Below, piece after piece: positions 33,325 through 44,784 of a stretch of 64,000 nucleotides of DNA. A program made the translations under genes and the position numbers. This DNA comes from Meconema thalassinum. Its lineage: Eukaryota; Arthropoda; Insecta; Orthoptera; Tettigoniidae. The stretch is taken from assembly GCA_946902985.2 (NCBI GenBank), contig OX336388.2, positions 290,944,526 to 291,008,525 of the forward strand. Reading direction: 5' to 3'. Under the pieces are notes generated by a model. The model had not been told where the DNA came from. It worked only from the letters and a program-made list of their open reading frames with translations, and searched no databases. The first letter of the stretch is position 1, and each line of letters starts with the position of its first letter.

Positions 33325-34704
33325 TAGCCTACTTTTCACATTTTGCAAAAATGAGGAAAAAGTAGGCTTATGAGATCGATCCGGGAAAATGTGTGTCTGT
33401 CTGTCAGGCTGTGTGTGTGTCCCCCCCTATCAACTCCTAAACGGCTGCAGCAATCCAAACCAAATTTAGGATGTGTAAAGATGTGTACCGGAATATCTCA
33501 CGTCCATATTTGGAAATGATTTCAGTGCTACCAACTGCTGAAAAAACGCACTAGAAATTTGAGCTCCATGTTGGATATCTTGCAAAGTATGCTTGGGAGC
33601 TATTCCAAAATTGGCACACATGTAGATAATACTATTTCAGTTTAATTTCCAGGAGGCCATACATGACAGTGTTGCCAAAATAATGTTAAGCCTTCTGATA
33701 AGTCCATTGTTTAAATGCATATAACTTCTACACTATCAATTGGATTTCAACCAAATGTTGTATGTAAAATGTGTACATAAACAGATATGACTGAGTGTAT
33801 ACTTAAGAGCCACCAGGGCTGCCAACTGTTAATAATTGCTCTCTCTATTTTTTAAATCCAAATACCAATATATCGGAAAGTATGCAAGCCGACAGATTTA
33901 AACTATGCACACGTATAATCTGACATTTTAGATTAATTTGGAGTAACTTATATACTTCAGTTCTACCAACATGATTATAAGCTTACTGATAGTACCAATT
34001 TTTAAATACATGTAAGTTCTATACTATCAGTTGGATTTCAACCAAACTTCGTATGTGCAATGTGTAACATAACAGATATGACTATAAGTATTGTTAAGAG
34101 CAATGAGGGCTACCAACTGTTAATAAATGCTGTCTATATTATTTTTACCTTAATATCAATATATCAGAAAGTATGCAAGCCAACAGCTCTATACTTTGCA
34201 CACGTATAGCACCTGACATTCTAGATTAATTTGGAGTAATTAATATAAGTCAGTGCTGCCAACATGATTCTATGCCTGCTGATAAGACCAATTTTTAAAT
34301 ACATGTAACTTCTATACTAAAAAATGGATTTCATCCGAAATTGGCGCAACAAGATATCACAATATTTCAGATTATTTCTGACAAGCACACACATGACATT
34401 GTTGCCAACATGCGTTTACGCGTGCTGATGGATCCAGTGTCTAACTGCATGTAACGTCCAATGGACTTCAACCAAATTTTGTATTCTGTACCTTAAGAGA
34501 TGGAACTAAGAATATATATACAGTCACCAGGGCTGCCAACTGTAGTGCTCTATTAGGCTACATTATACCAGGTATATTTTGAAATAATTAGATATTTCGA
34601 TATTACCAACTTAATTTCGTCATTATTCTAGATAGATTCACATACTGTAGAATAATCATTGGCATGAAAAGTAGGCTCTTTAGTTCTTCACGGAACTTCT
34701 TGTT
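33325..34704 (+). mobile_element. divergent relative of family B (H6) with the same about 146-bp period
   Basis: The ends match family B: AGCCTACTTTTCA, GTAGGCTTATGAGATC and a run of GTGTGTGTCCCCCCCTA on the left, and GAAAAGTAGGCTCTTTAGTT then CTTCACGGAACTTCTTGTT on the right. The interior is different in sequence: repeated GCTRCCAAC and TTGGATTTCAACCAAA blocks. CCAA cores fall at 33,531, 33,676, 33,823, 33,966, 34,113, 34,259, 34,405 and 34,536 (spacings 145, 147, 143, 147, 146, 146, 131). No coding sequence. Confidence 0.65.
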
Positions 34705-35030
34705 TAATTTAAGTTGCTACAACAGTATTGCAGCCACGAACAATGTAGACAATAATACGTGATGATGAACAATTCCAATTTGAAATAATAGATTTCATTC
34801 GATTGACAATAAAATCAAGACTGTTTTACGAGCTAAACGCTAGTTGGCACCACATGGGGATGTCATGATCTAGTTGGTAGATAATACAAAATGTTGGTAC
34901 AGGTTATTCGAGCTAAAATACGTGTTTAACTATTTTCATAAATACTTTATTAAGCACGTCAATTTCCATTAGACTTGTGTTCTTAGAGTTATGTATTATT
35001 TATATTACTTTTCATAAAATATGTCCGAAG
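34705..35030. other. no recognised feature
   Basis: A+T-rich, no convincing frame or repeat end. Confidence 0.45.
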
Positions 35031-35034
35031 TTGT

Positions 35035-35512
35035 TGTGTTTAGATCGCGGGTTCAAACCTGGCCGAAGTAGTCGGATTTTTAGAGCGTTAAAATCCCTCA
35101 GTATGCCTTCCTTCGGAGGGGAGGTAAAGACCGCCGTCCCATGTCATAGATTTAAGGCATGTTAAAGAACCTTCCACTAATTACACTTGTGTGGAGCTAA
35201 ATTATAGGTTAGAATTGACAAATGCTCTTAGGTTCCAACGTTCGTCGCCAGAAGCCAATTGCGGTGGCATCTAGTAACCAAGTTCAAAACTAGTTGTCGT
35301 TGACGGTGACGTTTGGTAGCAAAAGCAGGAATTACTTGAAAAATGAATGTCTGCAGACCTTACTGAGAAACAGATAACACATACTAATACAGCCATCACA
35401 ATTAACACCGGTTATCAGACAAATTCTATACACACCCAAGGTACATGGGGCTACATGACCACGTTGTCGCAGTCCCAAAACTGAGGAACCAACCAACCAA
35501 GTGTGTTGTGAT
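35035..35512 (+). mobile_element. tRNA-derived SINE of family S1 (plus strand)
   Basis: B-box GCGGGTTCAAACCTGGCCGA, body GTCGGATTTTTAGAGCGTTA, CTTCCTTCGGAGGGGAGGTA and CCAACGTTCGTCGCCAGAAG, then the tail GGCTACATGACCACGTTGTC ending in a short (CCAA)n run. This is the best colinear copy in the window and serves as the reference for the fragments at 1,021, 21,170 and 55,780-56,525. The A-box end is truncated or decayed. Confidence 0.75.
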
Positions 35513-36854
35513 CGTACCCCGTGATCTGCCAAATCTCATCTCAGCTCTTTGAATCCTCAATTAAATCAAAAGTTAAACTTAATACGCCTATTAAGTTTTT
35601 TCTCCATAGATTACGCCACAGTTCTGCCCCTTAAAGCAACAATAACTCACTGACTTGTGACTATTTCTCTGTATAACCAGCACATCGCTGAACAAGAGCC
35701 CCTGCCTTGCAATCATTACGCCCTTAATATTTCTGTTGTGATCATTGCGTTGAGTATAAATCTAAAACATGGCGAACGAAACAATAGGTACCGTATCCAA
35801 TAATGGCTGGCCGAGTTGCGGAGCTAAGTCATAAAACACAAAACTAGCTCGCTCATATCTTGACAATGAAATGAATTTTATAGTACCAGCCTGAATAAAG
35901 GGATATTTTGTAGCCAAGATTACTCAGTTATATACCGTAGAGTGGCGGACTCTAGTGTACGACCTCCTAAGCGTAAGGAGAAGAAGAAGAACTTCCTTTT
36001 CGTAATTGAGTAATCCTTGTTTGTTCTCTTTGCTTTTGAGTTTCATCAAGAAGGCTGTGCACACAATCACTTCTTTTTGGTAATTTAACAATAAGAATGT
36101 TTCCTTCTCGCGTAGGTTGGATTCTGTTATTACATTTAACGTTAAAATTTGAGCTCCCTGGTAATCGTTTAAACGTTTCCTTGAGAAATGTTCCTTAATA
36201 AATAAACGACAAAAAGTTTTTTAACAAATCCTTTCCTAGAAATGTATTTTGAACTTCAATGATCTGTACACATTTGGCAAGAAAGAGGTTACGAACATAC
36301 ATTACATAGGATTACAAGAAGAATTTACATATGTTACATTAAAGAAGATACATAAATGACCGTATATTATTTGATACGTACGAGGAATTATTGATGCCAA
36401 CATTTTGTTGCAAGGGTCCCGTTTCATTATACAAAACACTTGGTTGAATTCAGAATTGCCACTTATTTCTCTCTCTATATATTGTGCCTTTATTCAGTAT
36501 GTGGTATTTTGGTCTAAGGCACATTTTTGTTGATTTGCAAATTTTGAATCACGCGCGACTTTTGTACGTAAAGGAAAGGAAGCACTTACTGAAGGCAAGT
36601 GGCTCGCGCGGTGAGAACGACGAAGCTTCAATATTATCAATTCTTATTTGATGTTTTGGAGACACCGCAGGTAATACATTTTTCTGGCACTGGAATTTGG
36701 AAGAGTTTGAATCTTCTCGGAAACAAATCGGTTCACTGGATGCCGAGATATTAACATTAGATTGTCCTGGATGTTCTACGCTGTGACATAGCATGGGGGC
36801 AAGCTCATCTCCACGTGCTATGACGCGCCGGGCAGATGGAAATTTCCGGAACCC
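35513..36854. other. no gene seen; reverse copy of motif R2 near 35,626
   Basis: Sequence is mostly A+T-rich. GTTCTGCCCCTTAAAGCAAC (35,632) is the reverse of motif R2. I found no exon with both splice sites. Confidence 0.4.
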
Positions 36855-36857
36855 TGA

Positions 36858-36905
36858 AATGGTATAAAAGAGCGCTGAGCCACGCTGAGAGTACCTTATT
36901 CATCG
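36858..36905 (+). promoter_or_regulatory. candidate TATA-containing core promoter
   Basis: GGTATAAAAGAGCGC (TATA at 36,863) follows a G+C-richer block with GACGCGCCGGGC. It is followed 30-40 bases on by CTTATTCATCGGG, a plausible start region. The downstream DNA to 37,663 is less repetitive and leads to the candidate exon below. Confidence 0.4.
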
Positions 36906-37663
36906 GGAAGCACAGTGCGTGCTAGTCGTTAGCTCATTCTTCGTTGACACACACTGCGTGCCAGTCAGTCGATATCGCCAGACCGCTGTATGGCCATTTC
37001 AATGAGCCACTATGATAGTATTCTACACGCTGAGTAGAAATTATTTTTCAAAGCACTGTGAGTGTTATTCTTCGAAAATGTGTGAAATTTGAGAATTTAA
37101 TTGGCTGTTAGTTGCCAGTTGGTACTTGTAATGTTTTTCAAATGGACATATGATAGACATTGTATATAAAATAGAAATGCGCATTGGAACTTTGGGTTTC
37201 CAAACAGTCAGTGCCGAGCTTTGTGTTGGTAGATCAATGATCAGCTACGATTTAGATACTTTCAACTTCGGATACCAGTCTTACTTGGTCAAATAATTAG
37301 CTGACGTTGGGACCAGCATAGCACGTTCTCAGAGATGCATAATCTCACCCGTTAGGACTAGCTTAGAATAGGAACTGCTTTTGAACCATTGTAAAAGACA
37401 GTTAGAGTATCATATCAGTATTAGTCAAAGTTGCATCAGAATTACGACTGGCTGAAAGTTATGGAGCAAGCAGGTCAAACCCCGACTTTTCAAATAGCAC
37501 AAGATATAAGGATGCTACAAATGAACAGTATGGCTCGAGTTAGTTTCAAGCCAGCATTTGAACTTTCGATTATGTGCAGTTGAACGGATTGCGGGTAGTA
37601 ATGGAAGCCGATACGAGACTTTATGTACGCGATCGACTGGACGAGCAAATGGAGTAATCCTAG
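36895..37663 (+). other. candidate first exon, left part (cut by LTR element)
   Basis: Begins near the predicted start site and runs to the CTAG at 37,660-37,663 where the LTR retrotransposon enters. An ATG at 37,623 (MYAIDWTSKWSNP) stays open to the insertion point and in frame across it with 47,635 onward. Many earlier ATGs with short frames exist, including an 18-codon frame MEADTRLYVRDRLDEQME at 37,600. A translated product is therefore uncertain; a non-coding leader is equally possible. Confidence 0.3.
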
Positions 37664-39612
37664 TGATACGTGAAAGGGCACTTCTCTACCATTTCAAACA
37701 TATATTTAATCAGGGACGCTGTTGTTGAAGTTTTGAATCGTCCGCTTGGTCGCTCAGTACTGCCTGTCACCACAAGATGGTAGCTGCAGTCGGACCTTGC
37801 AAAGATACAAATAGTTCCTGTTTCTCCCCAATAGGTGGTGCGGGCTTCGCCTTATACGCATGACTTAATTGAAAGACAATCATATTCTTCGTCGTAAAAC
37901 AAAAGCCGGTGTATTCATGATACCGCCAATTTATGAACTTATTTATGACATTGTTGTTTTGATGTGTCGCTTCGTGATTGGACAATATTATTTTTTACAT
38001 GAAGACAGTTCGATAAATGACGAGCGATTCTCCGCCATTTTTGTGGAGTCCATTTGCTGTCGAGTAAAAAACATCAAGCCGACGACTGGTCGAAGAGTGT
38101 CTATCCGTTGCGCTGGGGGCATTGCCCCTAGCTTTTTCCAAATGTAAATACTCATTCAAGAAAAAGAAATTGCCTGTTTTCTTCAGGCTGTAAATTTTCA
38201 TCGTTCCGCCGTGAAGAGGAAATGTGCAAGGATAATCGCAACTGGATGTGATCAAGTGCTTGTATCTACACGACGCATCGGCGTGTTAGCCATTTTTGTG
38301 AAGTACATGTAATAACGTAAAATTATATGTTAATTATTTTATTGTTATTGTGTCTCCACGGAGAAGGATGTAAGGTACGTTTTTTTTTTAAATTTAATTT
38401 ATTTAATTATTTTATTTTGGGAGCTCCAAGTTTGGCCGTGTACGAATGTTGATCTTCTGTTGTGTTCTCGCTTGTAGGCCAAAAATGTCTTTTTCGTTTT
38501 AATAACGTTTCCTTATATATATTAAGTTTCTTATTTATTTTTTTGTTTACCTTCTGGAGACACATTTATTAATTTATTTCACGTTTAATTTATTATTTAT
38601 ATTCCTTTGTCAATCTTGGGATTGACATTGTAATTTATTCATGATCCGGTGCATTTCTCGATTGTAATAGCATTTAGACCTAATTATTTTCCGCCGTCAT
38701 TTTCTTTACGCTAATGTTTAAATTTAATCTTATTAATTGTTTGCCGTAATTTTGATCTGGCATGTTTTTGGTCTGGCCATAGCTTTTGTTTACCGTGATG
38801 CATTGTGGTCTCGTTGTCAGTCCATTTGGCGCGGGTCTCAAAAGCATACGTGTTTTCTGTTAGCTCAATAATTTTTTTTAAATTGTAATCTTGTTGATGT
38901 TAATTTTGTGATTTCGGGTAAATGTCCTTGTGTGTTTCGCCGGCGAGCATATCATTTTTTTATTTTTTTAATTTTCTATCCCATTTAATTTTTTTTTAAG
39001 TGTAATTTAATTTCAATCCTTATTTTTTGGCGTGGCCTCAACATCTGCATGTCGGATCGTGATTGCATTACCTTGCAATTCATCAAGCCCGTTCTGAGTA
39101 TGTTATGCATGTAATATTTATTTTAACCTTTGGGCTGTTAAATTTTATATTATTTTAAATTAAGTCTTTCGTCTTCTTGGCTTTCCAAGCAAGCATGTTA
39201 GGCGCTATCTGGCCTTCTTGTAAAATATTGGTGGTTGATGCATGTTCTTTCTCTGGTGAAGTTCTTATTTTAAATTTTCAATATTAAACCTTTTATTCTT
39301 AATTATATTTTTTTTAAATCTTTGGTTGTGGCATTATTTCACCGACGGCAGTTCCGTTGGTTTTTGGGGGATGTTTGTACGGTAGCCTGTGTGTGTTGTC
39401 CCCTTATCCATCTTCCTTCCACTCCTTTGGAGCTCTTCTGTTGGGACATGTCATCTGGAGGTGATGTTGCTGCGGAAGTTACCCGGACCCCTGAATACAG
39501 GTAAGTTGGCCCATCCACGTTTCCCGTACTCGTCCCATTCTGGTAAGCAAAGCGTTGGTTATCGAGAAGCCGACGTGCTGCTGGCCAGTGCCGTCCAATG
39601 TTAGGGGTAGCA
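37664..39612 (+). repeat. 5' long terminal repeat
   Basis: Starts TGATACGTG and ends GGGGTAGCA (TG...CA). It is 1,949 bp, unusually long for Gypsy elements, A+T-rich with many T runs in its second half. Short frames inside are duplicated in both LTRs and have no family resemblance. Confidence 0.97.
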
Positions 39613-39615
39613 TTT

Positions 39616-39625
39616 TGGTAGCAGA
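39616..39625 (+). promoter_or_regulatory. primer-binding site, likely initiator-Met tRNA
   Basis: TGGTAGCAGA lies three bases after the LTR and is complementary to the 3' end of eukaryotic initiator Met tRNA (…CUGCUACCA). The match stops after ten bases. Confidence 0.7.
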
Positions 39626-40255
39626 TCCTGCTCATGTTCACTTCCGTAACTATCCCCTCCCCAGTACCCACAGGCTGTTTTATGTACCCCTCTAATGCCG
39701 ATGGGTCAGTTGTTGGTGGGATTTTGTCAGGAAAGTGCACTTAATGTTGTGTAATGCTAATCCTTGTCGTTTGTTTTGTTTCATGGTTGCCTCTGAATGT
39801 ACATGTGGAATGCTGTAAGTGTCCTGTTATAAGCGAGGTGTTTCCTGCTGTAGTTTTATCCTGTTTGTGTGCAACATCCCCACTGAAGATGAAGCCCGGT
39901 GAGTGTCTGACATGTGTTCTTGGCATGGGAAATGGGATTTCTTAATGTTCTGATAGCCTATATCCTGCGTGTGAAGGCATCCTGGAGCCCCGTCGGAAGC
40001 TGGTAGCCTGATGTTTTGTGCCTATTTTTGTAAATTAGCTCCCTGTTCTCGAGCCAAGCTGGTGGTGACGTGTGCAGTTCTGGACAGCATGGTGCATGAT
40101 TTTGTGTAGTAGGGTGGCTGTGTTCGAGTGTCAGCCTAATCTTTGGTGATGGTAATTACTGGTTGTGGTACTGTTGTGAAAGTGTAAACTGTCCTTGAAA
40201 GTCCTGAAATTTTGTTTCCTTCTATATTGGCTGTCTGCATTCTGTGTTTTCCAAA
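39626..40255 (+). other. retrotransposon leader between PBS and gag
   Basis: About 630 bp of untranslated leader, with several short ATG frames (for example 39,754-39,945) that show no family resemblance. Confidence 0.6.
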
Positions 40256-41334
40256 ATGGCCGACAACAATAGTGTTTTCAATTTAATTGACTTAAGCGAT
40301 AACCTTGTGAATTTGGAGAGTTCTTCTGGGGTTGAACGTGAATCATCTCTGGTTACTAGGTTTGAGGTTTTGGGATCGATTACCAGTAGTGGTTTGCCTG
40401 CCCCTCTATTGCCTGGCGCTGGCTCGTCCATACCACTTAATCCTGCATACGGTCATTCTTCTCATGTTAGGTCACCTAGTGATTTCCTGGGTCCTGCCGA
40501 CCCATTGCATCCCAGTTCTTTCTCTAGTAATATTAATGTTTTGTCGCCTGTAGAGGGTGTGCGAGCGGGCTACCCTGGTAACAATGTCTCTATTCCTAAT
40601 GCTACGTTCTCACCTACCGTTAATTATGGGTCGATTCCTCATCCTATTTCTGGTTTCTTAACTAAGTTAAGGCATTTCAACCTTGATGACGTTACCCAAG
40701 TGGTACAATTTTTAAAGCAAGTGGTCGAGTTGGGCAACCATGCCTCGATTTTTGGGATGTCGGAAGTTCAGATTTTCCAACTTTTGTATCCAGTTGCATC
40801 CGGTATGCTGCGCGATAAGCTTGTTGAAGCTATCCACCTCCGCATGTCCTTAGCCATGTTTATTAGGGAAGTGTTGTGGTTTTTTGTCCCTGCGAGCGCC
40901 CTAAGTGCTCTCGAGCATAAGTTCCTTTATCGTGTCCAAAGGCTGGACGAGTCCCTTAGCGACTATGTCAGCGACATTAAGGTGTATGCCCAGGTTTTTG
41001 CATCCCCTTTAACCGAGCGACAGTTGGTGTCATCAATTGTGAATGGGTTTTCGCCTCAATATAGGTCATACATGACTATGTGTACCAGGCCTTCGTCATT
41101 CGTCGAGCTGAAACAGGTCGTTATAGAGGCTATGGCTGTGAAGCATGCAGATTCCCTTCGTGTAGCTAATGTTCCTCCTCCTTCCTTGATGTCTTGTCCC
41201 CCTCCTTCCTTATGTCTCGTCCCCCACCTAAGGTTATGTTTCATCCTCGACCTAATATTAAGTGCCACTCGTGCGGTGGAGTGGGACATGTCAAGAAGGT
41301 GTGTCCGAGTAACCAGGCTGTGTATCGCCAATGA
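40256..41334 (+). CDS. gag: Gag polyprotein (frameshifted)
   Basis: The start is the ATG at 40,256 in strong context (CAAAATGGCC); the frame upstream of it has no ATG. Product begins MADNNSVFNLIDLSDNLVNL. The middle (about 40,650-41,150) has the retrotransposon Gag fold pattern, with YRVQRLDESLSDYVSDI near 40,927. A nucleocapsid zinc knuckle CHSCGGVGHVKKVC (CX2CX4HX4C) is encoded at 41,263-41,304, but in the -1 frame. A two-fold PPPSL repeat explains the shift. The first unit has CCTTCCTTGATGTCT and the second CCTTCCTTATGTCT, so one G is missing near 41,211. Beyond that point the original frame makes an unrelated tail to 41,455. The zinc-knuckle frame ends at TGA (41,332) and is the same frame as pol. 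Confidence 0.85.
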
Positions 41335-44300
41335 CGGAACGTTGAGGAGACCAATTCGGGTGTTACTTCCAAGGATATTTCTGTGTGTACGAATTTGGGA
41401 AAACCCTGTGAAGTTTCTGGTCGCCCTAACAATGATAGTCTTGATAGCTCGTTGAAAGCTAAATCTTTATGTGCTAATTCTGCTTATGTCGCTGGCCTAC
41501 CTAACCTGTCGGTGAGCAATGGCGTGGCAACTCGGCCTAATTCTGAACGTTGTGTGAAACCTGTGGTGCGGGTGTCCTCGTCACCTACTTGTAATCGTGT
41601 TAGAGTGAGTAATGATTTTGGAATTTCTCCTGTGGCTAAAGGAATATCCCCGTTTATTGAAATTTGTGTTAATGACGAGCCCGTTTCTGCGTTGCTTGAT
41701 TCTGGTAGTGTCGCATCCTTTATAAGCGAGGACTGGTTTTTATCTATGAAGAGTGTTTGCAAATTTCCTGAGTTAGAGCCTAACAATGAATCTTTTATTT
41801 CGGCAAATTGTTCAAACTTAAGTATTTTGGGTAGTATGACAGTCAAAATTCATATTCTAAATTTTTCTTGGAAATTTAAATTTTTGGTTGCCAGAAATCT
41901 TTCTTGTGCTGTGGTCATTGGAGCTAATTTCATGTCACACGTTGGTATGCTTCTTGATTTTGGTGCTCGCAACTTATGGTTTAAGTTTAATCCACAGAGT
42001 AAATTATCATTTAACCCGGTTTTATCTTCTCCTGTTGTCAATTCTGTTACTGAGCCTATGACTATTGAGGATCTCGATCTGGAAAATTTAACGAGTCTTC
42101 AAAGGGAGGCCATTAAGAGGTTATGTCAGGAGTATGGCGATGTATTTACTGACAAGCTGGGTGTAACCCATTTGATGGAGTACAAGATTGAGCTAACCGA
42201 TTCTGTGCCGGTGCGTTCCAGCCCGTATCGCCTTGCCCCGCCCAAGATGGCTGAACTTCGTAAGATTATCGATAAGATGTTAGAAGAAGGTGTAATCCAA
42301 CCCTCTATCTCTGCCTACTCATCCCCTGTATTTCTTGTGCCAAAACCTAACGGTGGTTTTCGGCCGGTGGTCGACTATAGGGCTCTTAATCAAAAAGTTG
42401 TTTTGCAGTCCATTCCTTTGCCCGACCTTCACACATGTTTTAGTTGGTTTCGCAACGCGAAGGTGTTCACGATCCTCGATTTAAATTCTTCCTACTTCCA
42501 AATTCCCCTCTCTCCTGAATCCAGGCATGTTACTGCTTTTTCCACTGACTGGAACCTCTTTGAGTATGCCCGTGTCCCGTTTGGACTATCCACCGGAGCC
42601 GCTGTGTTGAGCAGACTTCTGGACAAGGTATTTTCAGAAATTAAATTCAAGTTTGTGTACCACTACCTTGACGATGTGGTGATCTACTCTGAGTCCTTCG
42701 AGGAACACGTTGATCATCTGAAAATTGTTCTTGATCGGTTGCGTGACGCTGGACTTACCGTCAAATTGTCCAAGGTTTCCTTTGCCAAGCCCAAAATTTC
42801 CTTCTTGGGACATATTGTTTCTGAATCTGGTATCTCAGTGGACCAGTCTCGTACGCAGGCCATCAGAGATTTTAAACCACCCAAGAACGCCAAGGGTGTT
42901 GCTCGCTACATTGGTATGGTCAACTTCTTCCGTAAGTTTATCAGTAACTTTGCCGACCGTGCTGCTCCTCTAAATCAATTACGCAAAAAGGCTGTGAAGT
43001 TCGAGTGGGGTCCCTCTCAGCAAGCAGCCTTCGAAGATCTTAAGCTTGCGCTCTCTAACGCCCCTGTGTTAGCCATTCCGGATTTTGGGAAGCAGTTCAT
43101 TGTGCAGACCGATGCGTCTGGTCGTGGTGTTGGTTGTGTCCTTCTGCAGGAATCTGATCTGGGTCGGCAACCCATTGCATACGCTTCTCGTACCTTAACG
43201 GACGCAGAGAGGAAGTATTCTATTTACGAACTTGAGGGTTTGGCTGTGTTGTTCGCTCTGGAAAAATTCCGTATGTATCTTGAGCACACCAAGTTTCTCC
43301 TTGAGACCGATAACCAAGCCTTGAGCTGGGTCTTAGGGAAACCCCGCAAAACTGGGAGAATTGCTAGGTGGGCAACTAGGATTCTGTCGTTCCAGTTCAC
43401 TGTCCAACATATTCGTGGGTCCGAAAATGCGGTAGCTGATTCTTTAAGCCGCATGTACGAGGAAACAGCTGAGGAGGATGTTCGGGAATGTGAACCCGTA
43501 AACCTTATATCTGCTGTAAATTGTGTCAATGCCGTTCTTAGCAATTCCCCTGTGCTTTTTGAGGATGTGAGACGATTCCAGAAGGAAGACCCCTCCTTAT
43601 CTAGCCTTATTGACCGAATCAATTCTGGTGAAGTGATCAAGCCCTACTCTCTGAAGGACGGTGTATTGTGTTGTTCGTCTCGTCATGACCGCCTACCTAA
43701 AATTGTGCTCCCGTCGGTCCTCATTCCGGAAATCTTTCGTTACTATCATGAATCCCCTATTGGTGGTCACCTAGGAGTATTCAAGACCCGAGCTAAAATC
43801 AGACAGTTTTTCATTTGGCAAGGTATGGATGGCGACATCAGGAGGCTCATTAGGAATTGTGCTGCTTGCAGTATTAGCAAACCTCCGGTTTCTACTAAGG
43901 TTGGCCTGTTGTCATCTGAACCGGCGTCTAGACCCATGGAGAGGCTTTTTATCGACCATGTTGGACCGTTCCCTCGCTCTGGTCGGGGAAACCAATTTGC
44001 GCTTGTTTGCACTGACGGTTCCTCCCGGTTTAGTTGGATTTTCCCCACCAGACAGGCTACGACCAGTTCCGTCATAAAGTGTCTTAATTCCATCTTCTCG
44101 TCTTTTGGGCCGTGTCAGTATCTGGTGTCAGATAATGCCAAGTGCTTTGTATCTCATCAGTTCCGTCAATTCTTGTTTGATTATGCTATTTCGCACGTAA
44201 CCACCACTCCCTATTTTCCTAACCCGTCTCTTGCTGAGCGAGTCAATCGTAATCTCCGTTCTGCTCTGATTGCTTTCCACCACGACGACCATTCCAAGTG

Positions 44301-44784
44301 GGATTCTAATTTGCATTGGCTCAATTTTGCTTTCAACACCGCCGTGCATGAGAGCACGCAAGCTACCCCTTTTTCGCTAATGTTTTCCTTTATGGCCAAT
44401 TGTCCGTTGTCCAACCTGTGGAACCTGCACGATCTCCTTCCTGACAGTTTCACGCCCGAGGATATGAGGGCGAAATTCGACAAGGCTAGAGAGAATATTA
44501 AGGTATCCCATGACCAACTTGCCAGGCGACACAATGCCTGTCGCAAGCCAGCTGATTTGGAAATTGGTGATGTTGTGTACGTCCGCAATTTCGAGCCCAA
44601 GGGCGTCAGTAATCTTGTCTCAAGCAAGTTAACCCCTCGTTTTAAAGGCCCATGCTATGTAGAGGCATTCTTGACTCCTGTTACTCTTCTTGTTCGAAAC
44701 CCTAAGGCCAACAAAATTTCTACAGTGCATCTATCACACATTAAACGAGGTGGAGACGTTTCTAATGAGGAAATGCTACCATAA
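41335..44784 (+). CDS. pol: Pol polyprotein: protease, reverse transcriptase, RNase H, integrase
   Basis: Open from the base after the gag TGA. No ATG precedes the protease, so it is probably made as a Gag-Pol fusion. Protease: LLDSGSVASFI (Asp at 41,698). Reverse transcriptase: FRPVVDYRALNQK, then VYHYLDDVVIYS (YLDD at 42,664). RNase H: VQTDASGRGVGC (43,111) and LETDNQALSWVL. Integrase: zinc domain with His at 43,747 and RNCAACSISK, then catalytic Asp 43,954 (FIDHVGPF), Asp 44,131 (VSDNAKCF) and Glu 44,236 (LAERVNRN), spaced D-58-D-34-E. A GPY/F-like C-terminal module (RFKGPCYVEAF) is near 44,640. All catalytic residues are present and there is no internal stop, so the enzyme could still be functional. 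Confidence 0.96.
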   Translation, partial: RNVEETNSGVTSKDISVCTNLGKPCEVSGRPNNDSLDSSLKAKSLCANSAYVAGLPNLSVSNGVATRPNSERCVKPVVRVSSSPTCNRVRVSNDFGISPVAKGISPFIEICVNDEPVSALLDSGSVASFISEDWFLSMKSVCKFPELEPNNESFISANCSNLSILGSMTVKIHILNFSWKFKFLVARNLSCAVVIGANFMSHVGMLLDFGARNLWFKFNPQSKLSFNPVLSSPVVNSVTEPMTIEDLDLENLTSLQREAIKRLCQEYGDVFTDKLGVTHLMEYKIELTDSVPVRSSPYRLAPPKMAELRKIIDKMLEEGVIQPSISAYSSPVFLVPKPNGGFRPVVDYRALNQKVVLQSIPLPDLHTCFSWFRNAKVFTILDLNSSYFQIPLSPESRHVTAFSTDWNLFEYARVPFGLSTGAAVLSRLLDKVFSEIKFKFVYHYLDDVVIYSESFEEHVDHLKIVLDRLRDAGLTVKLSKVSFAKPKISFLGHIVSESGISVDQSRTQAIRDFKPPKNAKGVARYIGMVNFFRKFISNFADRAAPLNQLRKKAVKFEWGPSQQAAFEDLKLALSNAPVLAIPDFGKQFIVQTDASGRGVGCVLLQESDLGRQPIAYASRTLTDAERKYSIYELEGLAVLFALEKFRMYLEHTKFLLETDNQALSWVLGKPRKTGRIARWATRILSFQFTVQHIRGSENAVADSLSRMYEETAEEDVRECEPVNLISAVNCVNAVLSNSPVLFEDVRRFQKEDPSLSSLIDRINSGEVIKPYSLKDGVLCCSSRHDRLPKIVLPSVLIPEIFRYYHESPIGGHLGVFKTRAKIRQFFIWQGMDGDIRRLIRNCAACSISKPPVSTKVGLLSSEPASRPMERLFIDHVGPFPRSGRGNQFALVCTDGSSRFSWIFPTRQATTSSVIKCLNSIFSSFGPCQYLVSDNAKCFVSHQFRQFLFDYAISHVTTTPYFPNPSLAERVNRNLRSALIAFHHDDHSKWDSNLHWLNFAFNTAVHESTQATPFSLMFSFMANCPLSNLWNLHDLLPDSFTPEDMRAKFDKARENIKVSHDQLARRHNACRKPADLEIGDVVYVRNFEPKGVSNLVSSKLTPRFKGPCYVEAFLTPVTLLVRNPKANKISTVHLSHIKRGGDVSNEEMLP

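Noticed and set aside
37869..38147. 92-codon frame in the LTR as a gene
   Set aside because: It lies in LTR sequence present twice; the other LTR breaks the frame by a one-base run-length change.
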